A stretch of 30,255 bases of DNA, from IMG/VR virus record IMGVR_UViG_3300048838_001775, positions 1-30,255 of that record; one strand, 5' to 3'. The notes under the pieces were generated by a model. The model was not told the origin of the DNA and ran no database searches. It worked only from the letters and a program-made list of their open reading frames with translations. This document shows, one piece after another, positions 7,261-12,871 of the stretch. The stretch's first letter is position 1. Each line of letters starts with the position of its first letter. This DNA comes from a virus. A program made the position numbers and the translations under genes.

Positions 7261-7315
7261 CTGACTTTAGTAATTCTAAAGTCAGATCATTTTTTTACCG
7301 CCCCGGCGCTGTCAA
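7261..7315 (-). promoter_or_regulatory. Promoter with perfect 10-bp inverted-repeat operator
   Basis: On the minus strand a consensus -35 TTGACA (7310-7315) stands 18 bases from AATGAT (7286-7291). Immediately downstream, covering the expected transcription start, is a perfect inverted repeat CTGACTTTAG-N5-CTAAAGTCAG (7261-7285). A repressor bound there would block initiation for the 71-aa, 82-aa and BRO-type genes. The regulator cannot be named; HicB, the two-HTH repressor or a host factor are possible. Confidence 0.65.
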
Positions 7316-7656
7316 ACGCAAAAAGGGCGGCAACTATGCGGGTTGACAGACCGGAACGTAGGCACCGGCGGGCGCGAGGCCCCCCGCATAGCGCCGCCCA
7401 AGGAGAGCAGGGCCATGCTGCGGACGCAAAAAAACCGCCATCAAGGGGGAGAGGCGGCGCGTCCGCCTACGTTGTTCGGGCTGTCAAACCCGGCCACGTC
7501 TTTTTTCCGTGGCGAGCATACCGTACCCGAACCTGAGGCCTGGATGCAAGCGGTTTCTTCATGCCCGGCCAGCCAACCCCTTGAATCTCCAGGATGGCTG
7601 CGATAGCATGCAGAGAGCCACCACCACCGCCATCAACAGCCACCCCGGAGAAAAGC
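7316..7656. other. Gene-poor stretch with nested inverted repeats
   Basis: No convincing gene is seen here. GGGCGGC-AA-CTATGCGGG (7325-7342) pairs with CCCGCATAG-C-GCCGCCC (7383-7399), giving a 16-bp stem with one small bulge around a 40-base loop. GCGGACGC (7420-7427) pairs with GCGTCCGC (7459-7466) around an inner CCGCC/GGCGG stem. A longer imperfect pair beginning TTGACAG and ending AACGTAGGC lies at 7343-7363 and, inverted, at 7465-7487. Structured RNA, operators or a small terminal-inverted-repeat element are all possible. Confidence 0.5.
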
Positions 7657-7863
7657 ATGCAACTGCCTTCAACTGTGCACCCCAGGCACATTACACTGAA
7701 TGGCTACACCTTTGAAGTTGTCACGTATTTCCCCATAACCGACGAGCAAGCCCTCAAGATTGCCGTCAATTATCTCCGTTTTGCGGCAAAGAAACAGCTT
7801 CGCAAGAAGGGCGTTCATCAAATTTTGTTTGCCCACGATGCACACTCTCTAGCATTGCTATAA
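7657..7863 (+). CDS. Small uncharacterised protein, 68 aa, rightward
   Basis: The ATG at 7657 has GGAG six bases upstream and opens MQLPSTVHPRHITLNGYTFEVVTYFPITDEQALKIAV, a sequence with normal alternation of beta and helix propensity, followed by a basic helix (NYLRFAAKKQLRKKG). Codon use is less GC-rich than in the structural genes. Its last 98 bases overlap, tail to tail, the 99-aa gene on the other strand. No family is recognised. It may be a transferred accessory gene. An upstream in-frame ATG (7594) lacks a ribosome site and encodes low-complexity sequence, so it was not used. Confidence 0.5.
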   Translation: MQLPSTVHPRHITLNGYTFEVVTYFPITDEQALKIAVNYLRFAAKKQLRKKGVHQILFAHDAHSLALL

Positions 7864-8065
7864 GCAGGGGCAGGTTCTCTTTCCGGACATGGAACTGATC
7901 TCCGTTGCAACTGTTCCACATCCAGAAATACCCCTCATCATCAATCGTCATGGAAAAATACAGGTCCGGGTTGCCCGCTATATCGGGATGCTGCGGAAAA
8001 CAGCACTCCCTTTCCCAGTTCTCATCAACAACCAACACGCCATGCACCTCGGTATACTTGATCAT
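7766..8065 (-). CDS. Uncharacterised 99-aa protein divergent from hicA
   Basis: The protein starts MIKYTEVHGVLVVDENWERECCF and contains MTIDDEGYFWMWNSCNGDQFHVRKENLPLLIAMLESV, an ordered alpha/beta pattern resembling small immunity-type or phage accessory proteins, though no family can be named. The start has AAGGA five bases upstream. It is transcribed away from hicA, and the 55 bases between them hold one palindromic operator. The 3' end overlaps the opposite 68-aa frame by 98 bases. Composition is more AT-rich than in the packaging genes, consistent with recent acquisition. Confidence 0.6.
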   Translation of the reverse strand: MIKYTEVHGVLVVDENWERECCFPQHPDIAGNPDLYFSMTIDDEGYFWMWNSCNGDQFHVRKENLPLLIAMLESVHRGQTKFDERPSCEAVSLPQNGDN

Positions 8066-8084
8066 CTCGTTCCTTTAAAATTTC

Positions 8085-8117
8085 TTGACCATGGGCCTTT
8101 GCGTGTGTATTATACAC
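8085..8117 (+). promoter_or_regulatory. hicAB promoter with palindromic operator
   Basis: TTGACC (8085-8090), a 17-base spacer and TATTAT (8108-8113) make a strong sigma70-type promoter. The inverted repeat GTGTA-TTA-TACAC (8105-8117) overlaps the -10 box; on the minus strand the same palindrome contains TATAAT. The ATG of hicA is at 8121, only seven bases after the -10 box, so the predicted transcript starts at or next to the start codon. HicB, with its C-terminal ribbon-helix-helix, is the natural candidate to bind. Confidence 0.75.
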
Positions 8118-8120
8118 AAC

Positions 8121-8303
8121 ATGAAAAGCAAAGAGATCATACGCCGGCTTGAGGCGGACGGTTGGACCCTGCGGGGGGTGAAGGGTTCGCATCACATCTT
8201 CACCCACCCGGAAAAACCAGGACACATCAGCGTCCCGCATCCCAAGGGCGACCTGGGCAAGGGCCTGGTCGCCAAGCTGCTCAAGCAGGCCGGTCTCGCA
8301 TAG
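8121..8303 (+). CDS. hicA: HicA family mRNA interferase toxin, 60 aa
   Basis: The 60-residue protein MKSKEIIRRLEADGWTLRGV...GSHHIF has the full HicA fold, a double-stranded-RNA-binding-like domain, with the catalytic His in the GSHH motif (H24) and the conserved SVPHPKGDLGKG stretch. HicA toxins cleave mRNA and are held in check by HicB. The start at 8121 was chosen because it matches the family; the frame is open further upstream but those codons overlap the promoter. No ribosome-binding site precedes the ATG, and the promoter position suggests a leaderless message. hicB follows 9 bases after the stop. Confidence 0.9.
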   Translation: MKSKEIIRRLEADGWTLRGVKGSHHIFTHPEKPGHISVPHPKGDLGKGLVAKLLKQAGLA

Positions 8304-8312
8304 GAGGAGCCC

Positions 8313-8720
8313 ATGAAACTCAAATACCCCATTGCCATCGAACCAGGAGACGACACCACCGCCTTTGGCGTCATTGTCCCGGATCTGCCCGGCTGCTTTT
8401 CCGCCGGAGACACCTTGGACGAAGCTGTGGAGAACAGCAAGGAGGCCATCTCCTTGTGGATCGAGACCGTGCTCGACGACAACGGCACGGTCCCGGCGCC
8501 CGGTTCCCTGCGCGAACACAGCCAAAACCCAGAGTTCGCCGGCTGTACCTGGGCCGTGGTCGAGGTCGACGGCGCCCTGCTGGACGACAAATCAGAGCGG
8601 GTGAACATCAGCATGCCCAAACGGATCCTCGCCCGGATCGACCGGTACGCCTCGGCCCACGGCGAGACCCGCAGCGGGTTCCTGGTGAACGCGGCCCTGG
8701 AACGGATTGTCCACGGGTGA
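8313..8720 (+). CDS. hicB: HicB family antitoxin with ribbon-helix-helix domain, 135 aa
   Basis: Residues 1-85 form the HicB partial RNase H-like fold (YPIAIEPGDDTTAFGVIVPDLPGCFSAGDT region) that covers the HicA active site. Residues 96-133 are a ribbon-helix-helix DNA-binding domain (VNISMPKRILARIDRYASAHG, then SGFLVNAALERI), which would autoregulate the pair through the palindrome at 8105-8117. The start has AGGAGGAG immediately upstream, a far stronger site than hicA has, favouring excess antitoxin. The stop codon is part of TGATCA, shared with the stop of the convergent HTH gene, so the two genes abut with no terminator between. Confidence 0.92.
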   Translation: MKLKYPIAIEPGDDTTAFGVIVPDLPGCFSAGDTLDEAVENSKEAISLWIETVLDDNGTVPAPGSLREHSQNPEFAGCTWAVVEVDGALLDDKSERVNISMPKRILARIDRYASAHGETRSGFLVNAALERIVHG

Positions 8721-8975
8721 TCACTCCCGCCACACCTCCTTGTCGATCTTGATCGAAGACACATAGTCGCGCAGCTCGCTGGCGAGCAGGCGCAGGCCGC
8801 GCGATCCCTTGGCGCGGCCGTAGGCGTGCACCTCGCCCTCCCGCACCATGCGGTGCACGGTCCGCTCCGAGCAGGCCAGGATCTGGGCCGCCTCGGCCGG
8901 GGCCACCAGCACGGTCTGATCGAGGAAGGCCTGCTTGTAGGCCAGCACATCATGCCGGGTGATCCGCTCATTCAT
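8721..8975 (-). CDS. Excisionase/AlpA-like helix-turn-helix protein, 84 aa
   Basis: The product MNERITRHDVLAYKQAFLDQT... contains a winged HTH of the excisionase or AlpA kind: VLVAPAEAAQILACSERTVHRMVREGEVHAYGRAKGSRGLRLLASELRDYV. This is the helix-turn-helix followed by a wing and a positioning helix. Start at 8975 overlaps the terminase stop by ATGA, so it is translated with the packaging genes rather than with int. A role in packaging-site recognition or transcription is therefore as likely as excision. It ends base to base against hicB. Confidence 0.75.
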   Translation of the reverse strand: MNERITRHDVLAYKQAFLDQTVLVAPAEAAQILACSERTVHRMVREGEVHAYGRAKGSRGLRLLASELRDYVSSIKIDKEVWRE

Positions 8976-10861
8976 ATCTGCACCCCCTTGGAATACACGA
9001 TCGGGCCAGCGGGCCGGCCCGGCTGCTCCCGCCTGAACCTGCGCACGCCGATGATGTCGGCCGCGGCCAGGGCATAAACCCAACAGTCCCACTGGTGATT
9101 ATCCTTGCCCTTGGGACACTGCCAAAAGCCGTGGTCGTCCCGGTACTCGGCGCACAGCTGGCGGGCATAGTCGGTGGTGGTGGCCGCATCCAGGCAGATT
9201 GCGCCAGGGTCGTCCGGCTCCCGCTGCAGCTTGCCGGCCAGCTCGTCCTTGTAGAGGGTGACGTTGATGTTGTAGCGGCGAAGCCCGCCCGGGATCTTCT
9301 CCATCCTGCCTTCGCGCGACGGGTAATAGTCCATCAGCTTGACCGCCCACCCGGTCTCCAGGGTGCGTTGCCCCTTAATCGGCCGCCAGAAAGGATACTG
9401 CTTGCAAAACCGGTAGACCTCGTTGGTGCGGCTGTGCTTGGGCTTGAACGGGTTGGTGCCGCCGCCGGAGTCGATCCAGCCGGACATGGCCCGGTGTTCC
9501 GTGCCATCAGCATCCAGGCGCGGCTGCTGGGCGATGTCGTTGAGCTGGGCAAAGGTCTCGACAGAGCCGTGCTCAATCTTGGTCACGGGCAGGTCCTCGC
9601 CAAAGCCATAGGCCACTACCTTGTAGTGGAAGCCGATCTGCTGGGTGTCGGCGATCACGGCCAGGTAGCAGGTATCGCGCGGCACCACCCCGCGCGGCTG
9701 GGCCTCGTCGCGCAGGCGGAGGATGAAGTCTTCCTTGCGGTCCTGCTGCTCATATTGATAGTCCTCGGCCTCGTAACCGTTGGCCCAGGCAATCTTCTCG
9801 ACCACGCCGCCGTGCTTGGCCTCCAGCCAGGCGGTGGCGATTTCGTGCAGCGGCACATCGCGGCAGTCCCAGGCGCGGTGGTGGAAGCCCACCGTGGACG
9901 GACGGGCCACCTCGGCCCCCTTGATGCACACCCACTCCGGTGTGGCCAGCATCTCCATCCGCTCCAGCTCGGTGATGGCGGAGCCGCACAGGGTGCAGTT
10001 GTAGGTGATGTCGGTTTCCGGGGTGATGTCGGCCGCGCTCAGGTCTTCCGGGATGTTGAGGCCGTCGCCACTGGGACGGAACAGGCCGTCGCAGTGGGGG
10101 CAGCGGTGATGGTGCTCCCACACCTGGCGGCAGGCCATGGTGCCCTTGTAGATGACCAGCTGGGCTGGGGTAGAGGCGAAAAACCGCTTGTAACGGCCGC
10201 GATAGAGCCGGTTGCGCTTCTTGATGATGGCGATGGGGCCGGTCTCGCGGCCGACCCGCTCGGGGTATTTATCGACCTCATCGCCAAAACAGTGCTTGGC
10301 CGCGAACGTGGCCATGGACGCGGCCGAGTTGGCCCAGGCCGGCCGGATGGTGACCCCGTGGGAGAGCTTGATCCGGGCGAGGGTGATATCGTTTTCGCGG
10401 TCGCCGATGTAGCGCCGCAGCCGTTTGGAGGCCCGCACCAGCGGGATCAGCTTTTCCGAGGTGACCTTTTCACCGGTGGCCTCGGTGGGCATGAGGTAAA
10501 AGATATTGCCCGGATCGACATCGGCGGCCCAGTGCAGACAGTTGAGCATGCTGTTGGTCTTGCCCGATTGGTCGACCCCGCAAAACCAGATTTCGCGCAC
10601 ATAGGGCAGACCATAGGTGTCCATGATCTTGACCGTGTGTGGGGCCAGTTCGTGCCGCCAGGGACCGGGGTGGGGCTCCTCGGTGACCACGCGAAAGAGC
10701 CGGGCGTGCTCGCTGACCCGGATCTTTTCCGGGGTGCGCATCCGCCGCCGGATCGGGGTGGGGAGCCGGTCGAACCGGACCTGCTGGCCAGCCAGCCGGG
10801 CGCGGATCTCCGGCGGGACAAAGGCGGGGATGGCGCGGGGCAAGGGAGTCGGGGACATCAT
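8972..10861 (-). CDS. Terminase large subunit, GpA family, 629 aa
   Basis: The 629-residue protein has the GpA-type ATPase with Walker A GVDQSGKT (K101) and Walker B HCFGDEVDKYP (D194/E195), a zinc-binding pair CPHC...CTLC at about 250-290, and a C-terminal nuclease region rich in acidic residues. It translocates DNA into the prohead and cuts concatemers, normally at cos sites in this family. It overlaps TerS upstream (ATGA, 10858-10861) and the HTH gene downstream. Length is close to lambda gpA (641 aa). No intergenic cos is obvious next to it. Confidence 0.95.
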   Translation of the reverse strand: MMSPTPLPRAIPAFVPPEIRARLAGQQVRFDRLPTPIRRRMRTPEKIRVSEHARLFRVVTEEPHPGPWRHELAPHTVKIMDTYGLPYVREIWFCGVDQSGKTNSMLNCLHWAADVDPGNIFYLMPTEATGEKVTSEKLIPLVRASKRLRRYIGDRENDITLARIKLSHGVTIRPAWANSAASMATFAAKHCFGDEVDKYPERVGRETGPIAIIKKRNRLYRGRYKRFFASTPAQLVIYKGTMACRQVWEHHHRCPHCDGLFRPSGDGLNIPEDLSAADITPETDITYNCTLCGSAITELERMEMLATPEWVCIKGAEVARPSTVGFHHRAWDCRDVPLHEIATAWLEAKHGGVVEKIAWANGYEAEDYQYEQQDRKEDFILRLRDEAQPRGVVPRDTCYLAVIADTQQIGFHYKVVAYGFGEDLPVTKIEHGSVETFAQLNDIAQQPRLDADGTEHRAMSGWIDSGGGTNPFKPKHSRTNEVYRFCKQYPFWRPIKGQRTLETGWAVKLMDYYPSREGRMEKIPGGLRRYNINVTLYKDELAGKLQREPDDPGAICLDAATTTDYARQLCAEYRDDHGFWQCPKGKDNHQWDCWVYALAAADIIGVRRFRREQPGRPAGPIVYSKGVQI

Positions 10862-11391
10862 TGCTCACCCTCCCATTGGATATGCAAACTCTCGCCAGCC
10901 ACCTCGTTGAAGGCCTGGCTGACCACCTGGTCCATGCGCTCAAAGACCTCTGGGGCCCGCATCGCGTCGCCCCCGGCGGCCAGGGTGATGTCAACCTGGG
11001 CGTCGTGGAGTTGGCGGCGGATGACCTCGCGCAGGTCGCCGATCAGGGCCGCGACCACCGACCAGGCGGTGTCGGCGTGCAGCCAGGCGGCGTCCTCCTC
11101 CCGGCGCATGCGCTCGGCCTTCATCTCGGCGATATCGGCTTCGGCCAGTTCCCGGCGGTGCATCGACTCGGTCCGGGACAGGGCCGACGGGTCCGGCTGC
11201 TGGGCCGTTTCCAGGCCCTTGCCATAGACGGCCACCTGGTATTTGGACAGGGATTTGTCCTGGTTCAGGACCGGGAACCCTTTGGCCTTGATGTCCTGAT
11301 AGAACTTGCCGATCGAGACCGCATACCCCTGCCCGATCAGCCACTCATGGGCCTCCTTGCGAGAGCGGAAGGTTTCGGTCTCAGTGGTCAT
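10858..11391 (-). CDS. Terminase small subunit, 177 aa
   Basis: The protein begins with a domain resembling phage DNA-packaging HTH modules (FRSRKEAHEWLIGQGYAVSIGKFYQDIKAKGF), then a charged helical middle (HRRELAEADIAEMKAERMRREEDAAW) and a C-terminal helix set ending LHIQWEGEQ. Nu1-like small subunits have this N-terminal winged HTH and central coiled helix (lambda gpNu1 is 181 aa). It lies directly before and overlaps TerL. The start lacks a good ribosome site and sits three bases after the stop of the previous gene, which suggests reinitiation. Confidence 0.75.
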   Translation of the reverse strand: MTTETETFRSRKEAHEWLIGQGYAVSIGKFYQDIKAKGFPVLNQDKSLSKYQVAVYGKGLETAQQPDPSALSRTESMHRRELAEADIAEMKAERMRREEDAAWLHADTAWSVVAALIGDLREVIRRQLHDAQVDITLAAGGDAMRAPEVFERMDQVVSQAFNEVAGESLHIQWEGEQ

Positions 11392-11394
11392 GGC

Positions 11395-11832
11395 TCAGGT
11401 GGTGGCGACGCGGACGGGATGGGGGCGACCGCAGAGGCGGCCCAGGTCCTCGACCGGATTGAGGGTGGCCGGACGCACCGGGCCGACAAGGGCGGGGCGT
11501 TCCATGATCGGAGCGGATGCGCCGGACTGGCCGCTATCTGGCTTCGTCGAGGCCGCTCGTTGCCGGCGGGTGGCGATGCGCTTGAAAACGAGGTAGCCGA
11601 GCAGATCCAATTCAGAATCTTCGTCCTCATCCTCTTGCCCACTTTTGATTCGGCTCAGCTTGTCGTCCGCGCGGACGTTGATCTGCTCGATCGGGTCGGC
11701 CCGGCTGAAAATGCGGACCGGCTCAAGCACCGAGTTGCCGTACTTGCGATTTTTCTCGATTAAAAATTCGGCGATGAAATCGCACTCCTCAACAATGTCC
11801 AGGGCGGTGCCGGTGAGGTGGTCGCGGATCAT
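11395..11832 (-). CDS. Nmad1/DUF1599-like nucleotide-modification-associated protein, 145 aa
   Basis: Residues 1-75 carry a recognisable core: DFIAEFLIEKNRKYGNSVLE, PVRIFSRADPIEQINVRADDK, LSRIKSGQ. This is the DUF1599 or nucleotide modification associated domain 1 pattern, seen in phages and linked by comparative genomics to modified bases. Residues 80-145 are an acidic stretch then a basic, Pro-rich tail that may be flexible. The ATG at 11832 has GGAG eight bases upstream and overlaps the stop of the 56-aa zinc-ribbon gene. It lies just upstream of the terminase, so it could act on DNA before packaging; no modification enzyme is seen in the window. Confidence 0.7.
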   Translation of the reverse strand: MIRDHLTGTALDIVEECDFIAEFLIEKNRKYGNSVLEPVRIFSRADPIEQINVRADDKLSRIKSGQEDEDEDSELDLLGYLVFKRIATRRQRAASTKPDSGQSGASAPIMERPALVGPVRPATLNPVEDLGRLCGRPHPVRVATT

Positions 11833-11999
11833 TCTTTTGGCTCCATGGGTTTGGGCCAGGAGACATCGCCGCTGGCGATCTCCTCCTCGCAGGTTGGGCA
11901 GAGCCCGGCCGACCATGTCGAGGACAGGCTCGATATGGTCTCGTCGGGGAGTTCGATTTCTTGGCCGCACCAAGCGCAGAGAATAATCGCTGCTGGCAT
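11829..11999 (-). CDS. Small zinc-ribbon protein, 56 aa
   Basis: A 56-residue protein, MPAAIILCAWCGQEIEL..., with two Cys pairs: C-A-W-C near residue 8 and C-P-T-C near residue 34. They are spaced as in a zinc ribbon, with an acidic C-terminus. The ATG at 11999 directly follows the TAG of the previous gene, and its own stop overlaps the next start by ATGA, so the reading frame is fixed by tight coupling on both sides. It probably binds zinc. Nothing more specific can be said; small phage zinc ribbons often contact nucleic acid or polymerase. Confidence 0.7.
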   Translation of the reverse strand: MPAAIILCAWCGQEIELPDETISSLSSTWSAGLCPTCEEEIASGDVSWPKPMEPKE

Positions 12000-12218
12000 C
12001 TAGGACTCCTTCCGTTGCTGCCATTCCCGGCACTGGCCGCCGGCGGCCACGGCATAGCTGTCCAGACTGCACCAGATGGCCTTGCGGACGGTTGACGTTT
12101 TGGCATGGGCGCAATTTCGGCAACGACGCACGTCATCCTTTTGCATGTCACTCGGCCGCCGATAGCCCTTTTTCCAACGGCATTGTTCTGCATAGGTCCC
12201 GTATTTATCGGCTATCAT
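12000..12218 (-). CDS. Small Cys-rich protein, 72 aa
   Basis: The chosen ATG (12218) has GAGGAGGAG about nine bases upstream and gives MIADKYGTYAEQCRWKKGYRRPSDM. A longer frame starts at a TTG (12308) but runs through the attC-like end and is unlikely. The protein has Cys at the CRNCAHAK knuckle and again in IWCSLDSYAVAAGGQCREW, suggesting one metal site. It is the first gene of a tight three-gene run (this gene, the zinc ribbon, the Nmad1-like gene). No family is recognised. Confidence 0.55.
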   Translation of the reverse strand: MIADKYGTYAEQCRWKKGYRRPSDMQKDDVRRCRNCAHAKTSTVRKAIWCSLDSYAVAAGGQCREWQQRKES

Positions 12219-12261
12219 GGCTTCAATCTCCTCCTCGCAGAGTGGCCGAACCAGGCGCAAT

Positions 12262-12304
12262 GGATAACAACCATTATTGGTTCCTGATAATGATATAGTT
12301 AGAT
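12262..12304 (-). repeat. Short attC-like inverted repeat after the 66-aa gene
   Basis: On the minus strand, directly after the stop of the 66-aa gene, ATCTAAC (12298-12304) fits the integron R'' consensus RYYYAAC. It is followed by CATTAT-N9-ATAATG and then GTTATCC (12262-12268), giving TAAC...GTTA outer pairing. At about 43 bases it is shorter than known functional attC sites and the last box deviates from GTTRRRY. It may be a degraded attC or simply a hairpin terminator without a T tract. Confidence 0.4.
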
Positions 12305-12505
12305 TCAAAGACGAAACAATTCGTCAGCATTTACGAAAAAATCCAGAGTCTCGCTATTATGCCCGTTTGCATGAATAATAAAATGGACTCCCTCATTTGT
12401 TTTCTTTTGAACAGCAACACGGAACTCTGGGGTGAATTTCACGTCTTCACCTGTGACTGAGTTCTTCCCTTCAACTTCCATTCTGAGCAAATTTTCAAGA
12501 GTCAT
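12305..12505 (-). CDS. Uncharacterised 66-aa protein in a possible integron cassette
   Basis: The ATG at 12505 has AAAGGTG five bases upstream and encodes MTLENLLRMEVEGKNSVTGED..., a small alpha/beta protein with FRVAVQKKTNEGVHFIIHANGHNSETLDFFV as its core. It is clearly more AT-rich than the surrounding phage genes. It starts 25 bases after the GTTAGAT end of the attC-like site and ends directly before a second RYYYAAC box, the normal layout of a gene cassette. Many cassette genes encode such small proteins of unknown role. An upstream ATG at 12523 exists but has no ribosome site. Confidence 0.6.
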   Translation of the reverse strand: MTLENLLRMEVEGKNSVTGEDVKFTPEFRVAVQKKTNEGVHFIIHANGHNSETLDFFVNADELFRL

Positions 12506-12530
12506 TTTTTCACCTTTTATCAAAAAGTTA

Positions 12531-12623
12531 ATCTAACAATGCCGCTCAAGCCGACCAGCGGAAGCAGCGTTTCATTCCAAGGCCTGGCCGGTGGCCGCTG
12601 GCTGGCTTACCAGCACGTTATGC
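12531..12623 (-). repeat. attC-like integron cassette recombination site, 93 bp
   Basis: Read on the minus strand: R'' box GCATAAC (12617-12623), L'' TAAGCC (12604-12609), L' GGCTTGAG (12545-12552) and R' GTTAGAT (12531-12537), the last a perfect GTTRRRY. The arms fold as expected: AAC/GTT, GTGC/GCAT, an unpaired central spacer, AAGCC/GGCTT, then AGCGG/CCGCT, with a variable terminal loop. The TAA stop of the upstream gene lies inside R'', as in typical cassettes. Known: integron integrases recombine such folded single strands. None is encoded in this window. Confidence 0.7.
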
Positions 12624-12866
12624 CTCGTAAACCTCCAGCAACAGAGACTCTATCGTGAGCTTATGCACGCCTGGCCGAAAAAGACCACTGTTGAGGAAAT
12701 TACTTATCTCCACCGCATCGGCCCAAGAAAGTCCGCGCCCTGGCCAGATTTCGCTCCTAAACTGCTGCACAGGCAGGTCAAGCACCAGTTTCCGGCGTTT
12801 GTAGCGGTGCCAATACTTCCCCTCATTTTCCAAACCAGGAGACAACAACCGGCAAAATATCTGCAT
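12618..12866 (-). CDS. Uncharacterised 82-aa protein, stop codon inside attC-like site
   Basis: The start at 12866 has GGAGG eight bases upstream; starts at 12872 (ATG) and 12875 (GTG) are possible but too close to that site. The protein, MQIFCRLLSPGLENEGKYWHRYKRRKLVLD..., contains a basic cluster and a second part with WPGRGLSWADAVEISNFLNSG. It has no signal or membrane segment. Its TAA lies in the R'' box of the attC-like site, while its 5' end touches the 435-aa gene without a visible cassette boundary. It may be a cassette gene whose left junction was lost. No family is recognised. Confidence 0.55.
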   Translation of the reverse strand: MQIFCRLLSPGLENEGKYWHRYKRRKLVLDLPVQQFRSEIWPGRGLSWADAVEISNFLNSGLFRPGVHKLTIESLLLEVYEA

Positions 12867-12871
12867 ACCCA

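Noticed and set aside
8085-8120. Longer HicA start at 8085 or 8091
   Set aside because: Those codons overlap the promoter and operator and extend beyond the family's usual N-terminus.
9095-11227. Very long open frame (710 aa) on the plus strand opposite the terminase
   Set aside because: It mirrors the codon structure of the GpA gene on the other strand; the protein is low-complexity (Gly/Val/Leu/Asp-rich) and has no ribosome site or neighbour context.
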